64,000 bases of DNA from a virus, in the IMG/VR virus record IMGVR_UViG_3300045970_000794, positions 188,001 to 252,000 of that record; one strand, written 5' to 3'. Under the pieces are notes generated by a model. It ran no database searches. It was given only the letters and a program-made list of their open reading frames with translations, and was not told the DNA's origin. Of the stretch, positions 44,670-52,001 are shown in pieces; position 1 is the first letter of the stretch, and each line of letters starts with the position of its first letter. Made by a program: the position numbers and the translations under genes.

Positions 44670-45098
44670 ATGGCTAATACTGAATTTAACCCAAATAATA
44701 CTAGTTCAATTAGTTTACCAATTGGTGATATCATTAAAATGTTTTCATCATTACTGGTACCAACTACTAAATTGCCTAGTATACCACCAGCATTAATATT
44801 AAGCGGGGCTCAATTTAGAACTGGATTAAGCCCTAGGAAAATTGCTTCTAGAATTATATCAAGACAACATGAAGCTGGTGCACCACAAGGCCCACTTAAT
44901 GATGGTAGTGATAATATTGAAGAAAAAATGGAAGTAATTCGTGTTGAAGAAATGATATACGCATTACAAAATGAAGCAAAAGTAGAGGTTACAGTTAAAC
45001 CAGGTCAACAAGTCGATGGTACATTTGCTGGAATTGGTTCTGGTTATATAAAAGGTCAAACAATTACCAATGGTAAGGGTCAAGCCGTTATACGTTAA
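44670..45098 (+). CDS. Small virion-type protein
   Basis: A 142-residue protein, not recognised. It begins MANTEFNPNNTSSISLPIGD, has a Pro-rich hydrophobic patch (LPSIPPALILSGAQFRTG) and ends with a beta-rich part KVEVTVKPGQQVDGT and GSGYIKGQTITNGKG. The Thr/Asn-rich start and beta-rich end suit a virion protein. It lies in the late operon between the large protein at 43108 and the small gene at 45110. Confidence 0.55.
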   Translation: MANTEFNPNNTSSISLPIGDIIKMFSSLLVPTTKLPSIPPALILSGAQFRTGLSPRKIASRIISRQHEAGAPQGPLNDGSDNIEEKMEVIRVEEMIYALQNEAKVEVTVKPGQQVDGTFAGIGSGYIKGQTITNGKGQAVIR

Positions 45099-45109
45099 AA
45101 TTTTTTGAA

Positions 45110-45289
45110 ATGGAAAAATTAAAAGACATGACAAATAATGAAATCTTAATGGAAATTAAGAAAATGCAAGCCGACCATGATGTTATCAAATTAAGGATGC
45201 TTAGGGATAACGATTTGTTGGATGCAATTGAGAAAAGTTTCGCTTTGGCGAATGAAGAACTAATTAAAAGACTTAAAGGGGAAAAATAA
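45110..45289 (+). CDS. Short helical protein (59 aa)
   Basis: A 59-residue frame from the ATG at 45110 to TAA at 45287-45289. It reads MEKLKDMTNNEILMEIKK and later DNDLLDAIEKSFALANEEL, a charged amphipathic helix pattern. Its stop overlaps the ATG of the spike gene (TAATG), a coupling seen across this operon, which supports it being real. Function unknown. Confidence 0.65.
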   Translation: MEKLKDMTNNEILMEIKKMQADHDVIKLRMLRDNDLLDAIEKSFALANEELIKRLKGEK

Positions 45290-46302
45290 TGTACTTTTTT
45301 AATGATTTACCAAGATTTGGTGGTGGCGGTGGTTTACCTAGCATTAATGATATTAAAGCAAGTCAATTTAATGTTCATATTGCAACTGTTATTGATATCG
45401 ATGATACCAATGATAGTGGTAGGATATGTGCAATAATTAAAGGTAAAGATGATAGTGCTAAACATAGACTAGATAATGCTAGAACAAAAGAAGAAATTGC
45501 ATCAATAAAAAATGAAATTTATGCATTACCATTATTACCAAAATATCTTAACGTTTTCCCTAAAAAAAATGAAATAGTTTTTATCTTCATACAGGATGAT
45601 AATAAACCATATGGTGAACGATTCTGGGTTGGACCAATTATATCACAACCACAATATTTAAGAATTGATGATACTGTTAAAAATAAATCAAATTTAAAAT
45701 ATGGTGGCGTGGCCGCACCATCGCCAGCACCTAGTACCATACCAGAAGCTAATGGTGTTTATCCTAGAAAGAATGAAATCGCTTTTCAAGGTAGAGATAA
45801 TGCTGATTTAATATTTAGAAGTGGCGAGGCAATTCTTAGAGCTGGAAAATATAAAAATGAAATCCCTAAAGAAACTAATATCCCTGTTTTTAATCCTAAG
45901 CAAGCATATTTCAAATTAGCTAATAATGTTTCAGTTAAAAAGAATTCGGATAATTCAACTACTAAAGGTAGCGTTGCTACTATGGTTGCTGATAAATTGT
46001 TATTATTAACATATGATGGTAGGCAAAATCATTTTGATGAATACAAATTAACCGATGGTAGTAACAAAGACCCAAATATTGGTTACGAAATTACTGAAAA
46101 AACACTATTAGAAGTGTTGGAAAAGGCTGAACCAGCAGTATATGGTAATGTTCTTGTTAGTTTTATGAAATTAATCAAAGAGTTTGCTAGTAATCATACC
46201 CACCCATATTCTGGTTTACCACCAGTTAGAGATAAATTTGTTTTGAATGTACTGGAATATGATTTAAATAGTTTATTAGCTAAAAATATCCGTCTTGTTT
46301 AA
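45289..46302 (+). CDS. Baseplate spike/hub protein with OB-fold (gp5-like)
   Basis: The 337-residue protein has a Gly-rich start, then VHIATVIDIDDTNDSGRICA and LPKYLNVFPKKNEIVFIF, followed by GERFWVGPIIS, which match the N-terminal OB-fold of T4 gp5-like baseplate spike proteins. The C-terminal half ends with SNHTHPYSGLPPV, a His-rich patch like the iron-binding HxH of spike tips. There is no lysozyme domain visible. It would form the central spike under the tail tube. It is the last gene before the motif at 46313. Confidence 0.72.
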   Translation: MYFFNDLPRFGGGGGLPSINDIKASQFNVHIATVIDIDDTNDSGRICAIIKGKDDSAKHRLDNARTKEEIASIKNEIYALPLLPKYLNVFPKKNEIVFIFIQDDNKPYGERFWVGPIISQPQYLRIDDTVKNKSNLKYGGVAAPSPAPSTIPEANGVYPRKNEIAFQGRDNADLIFRSGEAILRAGKYKNEIPKETNIPVFNPKQAYFKLANNVSVKKNSDNSTTKGSVATMVADKLLLLTYDGRQNHFDEYKLTDGSNKDPNIGYEITEKTLLEVLEKAEPAVYGNVLVSFMKLIKEFASNHTHPYSGLPPVRDKFVLNVLEYDLNSLLAKNIRLV

Positions 46303-46312
46303 TATTATTAGG

Positions 46313-46324
46313 ATATTTATTAAT
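46313..46324 (+). promoter_or_regulatory. Late-promoter-like motif ATATTTATTAAT
   Basis: Ends 12 nt before the ATG at 46337. One of the T-rich variants shared with the motifs near 19851, 57442 and 60042. Confidence 0.6.
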
Positions 46325-46336
46325 AAATGATTTATT

Positions 46337-47737
46337 ATGGTAATTAGGACATATTTTGATAAGAATAATACACTTATTCGCAATACTTTAACCAATACAG
46401 CTAGAAATCCAATAGTTGAATTATACTATGGTGGTGATTCATCTAGTTTAGAATTCAGTAGATATATTTTTCATTTCGATGAAACCACATTAAGAGATTT
46501 ATACTCTGGTGGTACTTTTCCAGATATCACTAAAATGACACATACACTTAAAATGACTAATACTGGGTTATTTGATACTGATTTACTTAATACAACAGCA
46601 TCAAATGGTATGAGTAGAACATGTTCATTTGATTTAATAGCATTTACCATTAATCAAGTATGGGATGAAGGAACTGGTTATGATTATCGACTACCAGTAC
46701 TTATTACGGGTACTACTGATTTCGCTACTGTGCCTTCTAACTGGAGCTATTCACAAACTTTAATTCCTTGGACTAACAGTGGTGTTTATTCTGGGTCTCC
46801 AACTGGTATTACAATAGCAACACAACATTTTGATTTAGGTAATGAAAATTTAGAAATGGATATTACTAATGCGGTTAATGCTATCATTACTGGCGATACT
46901 AATTATGGATTTGGAATAGCATTCCCACATGATTATGAACTCACATCAAGTGATGGGTTAAATTATGTTGGGTTCTTCAGTAAATTCACTCAAACATTTT
47001 ATGAACCATATATTGAAACAACTTACAGTGAAAAAATTAAGGATGACCGAGGAAAATTCTATTTAGATAAACCAAATAAATTATATTTATACGTTAATTT
47101 AGGTAATATGCCGACTAATTTGGATACTATACCAAGTGTTATTGTATATGACCAAAATGGAGTTCAATTTAGTTCATACACAACATCAGACGTAACACAC
47201 GTTACCAAAGGGGTTTATTCAATTGATATTATGGTTCCAACAACAACTGATTATACTGATTGTGTTGGTTTTACTGATTTATGGTGTAATATTATGATTA
47301 ATGGGGTTTCCAGACCAGATGTTGAATTAGATTTCGTATTAGCTGATGCTGGTAGTTATTATAACATTGGAAACAGTGATACGATGCCTCAAGAATATGG
47401 ATTTTCAATACATGGGATTAAAATGGAAGAAAAAATTATTCGTGGTGATATTAGAAAAGTATTAGTGTCGGCCCGCATACCGTATACTGTAAATCAAAAA
47501 TCAATTATTGATAATTTACAATATCGTTTATATGTTAAAGAAGGTAGAAATGAATTAACTGTTATTGATTATGAGGATGTTGAGCGTGCATTTACTAATA
47601 ATTACTTTTTATTGGATACCGCTAGTTTAATTCCGAATACGTATTATTTGGATTTAAAAGTTGAATCAAACTATCAAGTAACAACAATAAAAGATGCGGT
47701 TAATTTCGATATCGTAGGTCAAGTAGAATTAAGATAA
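46337..47737 (+). CDS. Large beta-rich tail or baseplate protein
   Basis: This 466-residue protein is not assigned to a named family. The N-terminal half looks like a carbohydrate- or fibre-associated sandwich: SRYIFHFDETTLRDLY, FDLIAFTINQVWDEG, ENLEMDITNAVNAIITG and NYGFGIAFPHDYE are similar to DNRLRE-like modules of secreted bacterial proteins. The C-terminal half holds further beta domains (KPNKLYLYVNLGN, GVYSIDIMVP). It follows a late motif and precedes small genes in the same direction. A baseplate or tail role is inferred. Confidence 0.6.
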   Translation: MVIRTYFDKNNTLIRNTLTNTARNPIVELYYGGDSSSLEFSRYIFHFDETTLRDLYSGGTFPDITKMTHTLKMTNTGLFDTDLLNTTASNGMSRTCSFDLIAFTINQVWDEGTGYDYRLPVLITGTTDFATVPSNWSYSQTLIPWTNSGVYSGSPTGITIATQHFDLGNENLEMDITNAVNAIITGDTNYGFGIAFPHDYELTSSDGLNYVGFFSKFTQTFYEPYIETTYSEKIKDDRGKFYLDKPNKLYLYVNLGNMPTNLDTIPSVIVYDQNGVQFSSYTTSDVTHVTKGVYSIDIMVPTTTDYTDCVGFTDLWCNIMINGVSRPDVELDFVLADAGSYYNIGNSDTMPQEYGFSIHGIKMEEKIIRGDIRKVLVSARIPYTVNQKSIIDNLQYRLYVKEGRNELTVIDYEDVERAFTNNYFLLDTASLIPNTYYLDLKVESNYQVTTIKDAVNFDIVGQVELR

Positions 47738-47738
47738 T

Positions 47739-48119
47739 ATGAGAATATATGAAACATATCGGGATTTATTATCAGAGGTTAAGCCTAGTGATGTAAACAA
47801 TAATTATGATTCAGTTGAAACCATCGTTAATCGTTTAAGAAATATTGGATTCATTGTTGACCCTAATCATTTAGTTAGTGAATTAATAAGTCGAAATGGT
47901 TTAAGATTATTAAGAGTCCCATCAAACCCATATAAAGCATATGTGGTTTATAGGGCTGGTAGTGAAAAACATGCTAATGAATTAGTTGCTATCGCTGAAA
48001 AATATGGTGGATATTTAAGTCCAGACGCATCAGATGAAGATTCAATTAAAATAGGTCAATTATTAAATTACGACCAATCAGAGATTGAAGCATTTATTAA
48101 TAGAAGAAAACAAATTTAA
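47739..48119 (+). CDS. Unknown small phage protein
   Basis: A 126-residue helical protein: YRDLLSEVKPSDVNNN, TIVNRLRNIGFIVDPNHLV, AYVVYRAGSEKHANELVAI and a C-terminal KIGQLLNYDQSEIEAFIN. Only a general resemblance to conserved phage proteins with a KYGGYLSP motif can be noted. It begins 1 nt after the upstream stop, so is co-transcribed. Function unknown. Confidence 0.55.
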   Translation: MRIYETYRDLLSEVKPSDVNNNYDSVETIVNRLRNIGFIVDPNHLVSELISRNGLRLLRVPSNPYKAYVVYRAGSEKHANELVAIAEKYGGYLSPDASDEDSIKIGQLLNYDQSEIEAFINRRKQI

Positions 48120-48122
48120 ATT

Positions 48123-48425
48123 ATGGAAATACATCAACGATTAAGAGAGGCAATAAATAGAGCACACTGCTTAGCAGCTGTATGTGATACTATGAGTGTT
48201 GCTACCTATCAAGAAGGTATGAAATTATTGGTAGATGCTTTAGGTACACCAGAAGAAAATCCAAAAGTTTGGCAAAGTATTGCTAAACCAGTTAGTAATT
48301 GGAAAAGTGAAAATAAATTAATTAACGGTGAAGTTAAGCAAAAACAAATGTCTGGCGATTCTATGGTAGATGAATCGAATACATGGTGGGCCGCAATACA
48401 ATCAACAATTTGTAGAAACTCATAA
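48123..48425 (+). CDS. Unknown small phage protein
   Basis: A 100-residue helical protein (MEIHQRLREAINRAHCLAA, then QEGMKLLVDALGTPEEN), with two Cys and a Trp-rich end (TWWAAIQSTICRN). It is tightly packed with neighbours (3-nt gaps). No family is recognised. Confidence 0.5.
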   Translation: MEIHQRLREAINRAHCLAAVCDTMSVATYQEGMKLLVDALGTPEENPKVWQSIAKPVSNWKSENKLINGEVKQKQMSGDSMVDESNTWWAAIQSTICRNS

Positions 48426-48428
48426 ATT

Positions 48429-48950
48429 ATGGATATTCGAAATAAGTTTATTAAAGTAATCCGAGAATACGAGGATGTTAACCAACAGCAATATTTGGAT
48501 TGGGTTAATAAAGTATCTAGAAAAGTTGATATGGCTGATTTAGATGGTAATCTACGTTCTGATTCAACCGAACCTTACACATTAAAAAAAATGGTTAGGC
48601 AGTTATTAGCCAATTATATTAAACAAAATGAATGCTTCACAAACGCATCATTAGTTTTTAAAGCTATGAGTGGTATTGAAGGTGTTAAAGTCGCATATGT
48701 TTTAGGATTTATGGTTGAAAATGGTAAAAAATTTGGCCATGCATGGAATATTATAAACGGTAAACATTATGATTTTACCGCTAGAATATCAGAAGAAATG
48801 GATAATGAATATTATCAAATTGCAATTATCGATGATTTAAATAAGATTAAAAGCTTACCAGTGTTCAATCCAAGTGGTGAGTGTGAAAATGAAGAATATG
48901 ATGTTGATGGTATGTGTTCTATTTACCCATATTATAAAAATAATCTTTAA
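48429..48950 (+). CDS. Possible papain/transglutaminase-like protein
   Basis: The 173-residue protein has NECFTNASLVF near residue 63, GKKFGHAWNIING near 100 and HYDFTARISEE right after, an order of Cys, His and Asp that matches papain- or transglutaminase-like folds. The N-terminal helix and the C-terminal part add no further evidence. If active it could process or cross-link protein, but a binding or inactive homologue is as likely. It closes a run of small late genes. Confidence 0.5.
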   Translation: MDIRNKFIKVIREYEDVNQQQYLDWVNKVSRKVDMADLDGNLRSDSTEPYTLKKMVRQLLANYIKQNECFTNASLVFKAMSGIEGVKVAYVLGFMVENGKKFGHAWNIINGKHYDFTARISEEMDNEYYQIAIIDDLNKIKSLPVFNPSGECENEEYDVDGMCSIYPYYKNNL

Positions 48951-49097
48951 AACATTTACAATTTACAAACTACCCTTATATTTATATTTGATGATTAACC
49001 CAATGTGTTGGTCTTGAGTCGAAAGTCGGCTTTAAAGGTATTAATACCGAAAAGATTTGCACGTTAACATTATAACATTGTTAAAAAAGTTAAAATT
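48951..49097 (+). other. Unusually long, palindrome-rich 5' leader region
   Basis: About 100 nt lie between a promoter-like sequence (ATATTTATATTT at 48978-48989, overlapping TATATTTG) and the ATG at 49098. The leader includes a perfect 12-bp palindrome GGTATTAATACC at 49037-49048 and the partial inverted repeat AAAGTCGGCTTT upstream. Most genes in this genome have almost no leader. A regulatory RNA element is possible; I see no known class. Confidence 0.4.
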
Positions 49098-49967
49098 ATG
49101 AAAACAAATTATGCTTCCGTTGCGGAGCCAACTGTTGGTATAGCTATCAACAAAAGTAAATTAAAGCTGTATAATAAGAACAGCAATGTTCCTGTATATT
49201 ATCTACAAAAAGGACAGGAATTTCAGATTGAAATATTCAATCCAACAAGCGACACAATTCTCGCCAAAATCAATTTAAACAGTAAGATGATATCACAAGG
49301 TGGCTTAGTATTAAGACCTAGTGAAAGAGTATTCTTAGACCGTTATTTCGATGTATCTAAAAAATTTAAATTTGATACGTATGAAGTTGGTAATTCTGAA
49401 GCTGTAAAACAAGCCATTCAAGATAATGGTGATGTTAAAGTTGAATTTTATCGTGAACAACAAGTAAATTCATATTATTACAACCCAGTTATTAATTTAT
49501 GTAGTAATAATCATACTGGAACATTTACTCGTACACCATTAATTGGTGGTACATGTAATGCTACTTATAATTCAACATCATTCGGTTATAATAGTAATAA
49601 CACTAGTAGTATTGCTAATACTGTTACCACTACAGTAGCAAGTTTTGGTACTATGGATATGTTATCTGATTGCGCTGGAACTCATGTTGATATTGGTAAA
49701 AAGAAAACATTAAAACGTTCATTAAGTGCATCAAAATCAATTGAAACTGGTAGAGTTGAACAAGGTAGTGAATCAAATCAAAAATTCCAATCGGTAAATA
49801 AAAAATTTGAATACCTTCCATTCCACATAGTAGAATATAAATTACTTCCAATATCTCAGAAAATTAATACTTCTAGTGATATGAAAGTTAAAATATATTG
49901 CGGTAATTGTGGCGCAAAAGCCAATGCTGGCGATAAGTTTTGTCGTGAGTGTGGTAATAAACACTAA
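49098..49967 (+). CDS. Zinc-ribbon protein, probably phage-exported or virion-associated
   Basis: The 289-residue protein opens with MKTNYASVAEPTVGIAIN and a beta-rich domain (FQIEIFNPTSDTILAKI, LVLRPSERVFLDRYFD), continues with a Ser/Asn/Thr-rich middle (YNSTSFGYNSNNTSSIAN) and ends in a zinc ribbon CGNCGAKANAGDKFCRECG. Proteins of this design occur in large phages and related viruses but their role is not established. No signal peptide is visible. It stands alone behind the leader at 48951-49097 and is followed by a strong terminator. Confidence 0.6.
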   Translation: MKTNYASVAEPTVGIAINKSKLKLYNKNSNVPVYYLQKGQEFQIEIFNPTSDTILAKINLNSKMISQGGLVLRPSERVFLDRYFDVSKKFKFDTYEVGNSEAVKQAIQDNGDVKVEFYREQQVNSYYYNPVINLCSNNHTGTFTRTPLIGGTCNATYNSTSFGYNSNNTSSIANTVTTTVASFGTMDMLSDCAGTHVDIGKKKTLKRSLSASKSIETGRVEQGSESNQKFQSVNKKFEYLPFHIVEYKLLPISQKINTSSDMKVKIYCGNCGAKANAGDKFCRECGNKH

Positions 49968-49996
49968 ATAAAAATAAGGGTTAATCATAAAAATGT

Positions 49997-50017
49997 GGGG
50001 AAAATTTTGTTTTCCCC
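49997..50017 (+). terminator. Intrinsic terminator
   Basis: Perfect 8-bp stem GGGGAAAA / TTTTCCCC with a 5-nt loop, followed by a long T-run, 30 nt after the stop at 49967. It overlaps the -33 region of the promoter for 50041. Confidence 0.85.
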
Positions 50018-50036
50018 ATTTTTTTTTATATCTTTG
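50005..50036 (+). promoter_or_regulatory. Host-type (Bacteroidetes) promoter
   Basis: TTTTG at 50005-50009, a 19-nt gap, then TATCTTTG at 50029-50036; the ATG follows at 50041. The transcript would be almost leaderless. Confidence 0.6.
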
Positions 50037-50040
50037 CAAA

Positions 50041-50376
50041 ATGAAAAGAAAAAAATTATATTTAGACGATGATAGAGTGTATAGGATTCCACCAAATGAT
50101 TCTTGGGTACGAATCTATTCATTTGATGAGTTCGTTGCTTATATCGAAGCTAATGGCCTCCCAGATGAAATTTCGTTTGACCATGATTTAGGTGAGTTAA
50201 ATGGAGTGATTCAAAAAGATGGAAAAGACTGTGCTAATTATTTGGTTAATTATTGCATTGACCATAATTTAGATTTACCTAAATATGATTGTCATTCAGC
50301 TAATCCATGTGGTTGGGATAATATAAAAGGATTACTCGATTCTTATAGTAAATTTAGGTTAAAGAATGGCATTTAA
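50041..50376 (+). CDS. Cyclic-phosphate-processing receiver-like protein (cREC type)
   Basis: The ATG at 50041 gives 111 residues that match the small cREC family: KLYLDDDRVYRIP at the start, WVRIYSFDEFVAYIEANG, EISFDHDLGE near residue 42 and a conserved YDCHSANPCGWDNIKGLL near the end. The Asp-rich LDDDR and the DHD motif resemble a receiver site; the HSANP motif is diagnostic. Members are linked to cyclic-phosphate or nucleotide-related signalling, but the activity is not settled. It has its own host-type promoter. Confidence 0.78.
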   Translation: MKRKKLYLDDDRVYRIPPNDSWVRIYSFDEFVAYIEANGLPDEISFDHDLGELNGVIQKDGKDCANYLVNYCIDHNLDLPKYDCHSANPCGWDNIKGLLDSYSKFRLKNGI

Positions 50377-50388
50377 CCTTTAATTGGT

Positions 50389-50400
50389 ATATTTATATAG
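50389..50400 (+). promoter_or_regulatory. Late-promoter-like motif ATATTTATATAG
   Basis: Ends 13 nt before the GTG at 50414. It favours GTG 50414 as the start of the next gene over the upstream TTG. Confidence 0.55.
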
Positions 50401-50413
50401 AAATGTATTAATT

Positions 50414-50959
50414 GTGAATTTATCAGATAAACTACATAATAAATTGACTCAATATCTATTCGAAAATAGTCAGTTTACCAATTGGGTTATGCCTTCCGAT
50501 GAAGATTTAGCTTTAGAGTATAATCTTGAATATGAAATGAAGCATTTAGGTTCATATATTCAAGATGTTATGGATGAATACGGTTACGATACTGGTGATA
50601 GTATTTTCCCTAATGCAATGTCTTTTGTTAAAGCAGCTAAAGCTGGACGAGTTATAATGGTTGATAAATCGTTAGATAATCTAATTGATTATCGTTCAAA
50701 TTGTAATTCTATTGAATGTTTAATTTCATTGATTAAAGGGTATCGTTCATATCCAAAATATAGGAATGAAGATACTATTAATGCAATGGCCCAAGGATTC
50801 GACCAAAATAAACCAATGAAATTACCAATCGTACTGAAATTTTCAGATGATGAATATAGGGTAATGGGTGGAAATACTAGAATGGACATGGCTTTTATTA
50901 AAGGCATTAACCCAAAAGTATTGGTGGTTGATTTAAGAAGATTTGCTAAGAAATTATAA
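50414..50959 (+). CDS. ParB/Srx-like nuclease-fold protein
   Basis: The frame opens upstream with TTG at 50384, but the GTG at 50414 (MNLSDKLHNKLTQYL) is preferred because of the promoter motif, giving 181 residues. The C-terminal segment LPIVLKFSDDEYRVMGGNTRMDMAF is the ParB/sulfiredoxin-like signature (GGNTR), found in many phage proteins and DNA-modification or partition partners. The N-terminal part is helical. It overlaps the end of the minus-strand gene 50954-51280 by 6 nt. Activity is not predicted. Confidence 0.65.
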   Translation: MNLSDKLHNKLTQYLFENSQFTNWVMPSDEDLALEYNLEYEMKHLGSYIQDVMDEYGYDTGDSIFPNAMSFVKAAKAGRVIMVDKSLDNLIDYRSNCNSIECLISLIKGYRSYPKYRNEDTINAMAQGFDQNKPMKLPIVLKFSDDEYRVMGGNTRMDMAFIKGINPKVLVVDLRRFAKKL

Positions 50960-51280
50960 TTTATTTAATATATCTTTCATAGCCTCATCAATTGTTTTAC
51001 CAATATATTTTTGACTCCTACAGAAATTAACTTGGCATTTACCTAATTCATTACTTTCTTTACCAGTTGGCTTAAATTCAAGACTTCTAGTGTTATTTCC
51101 CCATATTTTATAATCCCGTAACATTTCAGTGCCACAGCATTCTGAGTTACAACCAAGAGACATACAGTGATTATCAGCGACAAAAAATTTAAGATTATAT
51201 TTTTCACATAATTCTTTAGCTAAATTAATGTACTCTTCTTTTTTTACTTTATCCATTTCCCAATCAGAACCAGTTTTCAT
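50954..51280 (-). CDS. Cys-rich protein, resembles a C-terminal domain of radical-SAM proteins
   Basis: A 108-residue protein (second ATG at residue 9). It has YINLAKELCEKYNLKFFVAD, then HCMSLGCNSECCGTEML, with several Cys and a His that could bind a metal or iron-sulfur cluster. The pattern KEYGIxFFVADPH...CCG is seen in C-terminal parts of some radical-SAM enzymes; no CxxxCxxC SAM motif is present here. Isolated minus-strand gene upstream of a terminator on the secreted-protein side. Function is unknown. Confidence 0.5.
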   Translation of the reverse strand: MKTGSDWEMDKVKKEEYINLAKELCEKYNLKFFVADNHCMSLGCNSECCGTEMLRDYKIWGNNTRSLEFKPTGKESNELGKCQVNFCRSQKYIGKTIDEAMKDILNKL

Positions 51281-51337
51281 ACCATAATTTCTTTTCCATG
51301 ATTAAAATATAACCAGTGGAAAATATAAGTAAATAAA

Positions 51338-51361
51338 AAAGCCACACGTTAATGTGGCTTT
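51338..51361 (-). terminator. Intrinsic terminator
   Basis: Perfect 9-bp stem AAAGCCACA / TGTGGCTTT with a 6-nt loop and a T-run on the minus strand, just after the stop at 51365. Confidence 0.85.
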
Positions 51362-51364
51362 CTT

Positions 51365-51790
51365 TTATTTATCTCCCCCGACTAAAAGTACGAAGGTATA
51401 CGTACCATTACAATCACCATCGGCAAACCATTCTTTAGTTTTACCAGTTGTTATTGCATAAATAGTTTTATAACCTTTTTTAGCTTTCAACGTGGTATTT
51501 GACCAACCATCTAACACACCTTTAGAAACACCATCAACATAAACTTCAACCATATATCCTGTGTTGTTAGCAATTTCAATTGAGCATTCTTTAGAACCAC
51601 GTGTTCTTTGTTGGTCCAAAGCTGGGTCTTCTAATGGATTGTCATCATTAGTTGTTATCGCTGTTTTAATCATTGGATTATTCCAAGCTTCACGAACAAC
51701 ATTTTTTGATTTAACTTCCACTTTCAATTCTTGTGCGAATGAACTTCCAACGAAGGTCATAATTGCAATTAATAATAATAATTTTTTCAT
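51365..51790 (-). CDS. Secreted protein with Sec signal peptide
   Basis: The 141-residue protein begins MKKLLLLIAIMTFVGSSFAQ, a clear N-terminal signal peptide with a likely cut after SFA. The mature part is small and beta-rich (LKVEVKSKNVV, CSIEIANNTGYMVEVYVDGV, YTFVLLVGGDK), with two Cys. Export to the periplasm or host surface is inferred; a role in superinfection exclusion or lysis control is only a guess. It is directly downstream of the former gp23 end at 51893, from which it is separated by a terminator. Confidence 0.75.
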   Translation of the reverse strand: MKKLLLLIAIMTFVGSSFAQELKVEVKSKNVVREAWNNPMIKTAITTNDDNPLEDPALDQQRTRGSKECSIEIANNTGYMVEVYVDGVSKGVLDGWSNTTLKAKKGYKTIYAITTGKTKEWFADGDCNGTYTFVLLVGGDK

Positions 51791-51845
51791 TTTTAATTTG
51801 TTTTTATATTAATAAAATAACTAATGAAAAGGTAACCACAAAAAA

Positions 51846-51871
51846 AAAGCCCTACATTACTGTAAGGCTTT
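51846..51871 (-). terminator. Terminator of the displaced gp23 end
   Basis: A stem of 11 positions with one mismatch (AAAGCCcTACA / TGTAaGGCTTT) and a 4-nt loop lies 22 nt after the stop codon of the gp23 remnant. It parallels the terminator after the intact gp23 at 54023-54048. Confidence 0.7.
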
Positions 51872-51892
51872 TCTTTATTTATCTAGAAGAGA

Positions 51893-51961
51893 TTATCTCA
51901 ATTCATTGATGTTGAATGTAGGAACACCATCTACTCTTACATGCCCGTAAAACCTGTTGTT
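51893..51961 (-). pseudogene. Remnant 3' end of gp23 (22 codons plus stop)
   Basis: Read on the minus strand, this segment encodes NNRFYGHVRVDGVPTFNINELR in two pieces of the same frame, followed by TAA. That is identical to the last 22 residues of gp23 at 54072-55859. The nucleotides differ at several codons, all synonymously. It has no start of its own and breaks off at 51961. It is followed by its own terminator, so it looks like the original end of the capsid gene, left behind by an insertion. Confidence 0.85.
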
Positions 51962-51964
51962 AAA

Positions 51965-51996
51965 TTTGCATTTTTAAAATAATTTTAGTATCTTTG
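51965..51996 (+). promoter_or_regulatory. Host-type (Bacteroidetes) promoter
   Basis: TTTG at 51965-51968, 20 nt, then TATCTTTG at 51989-51996, with the ATG at 52002. Strong match to the Bacteroidetes consensus. Confidence 0.75.
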
Positions 51997-52001
51997 TATT
52001 T

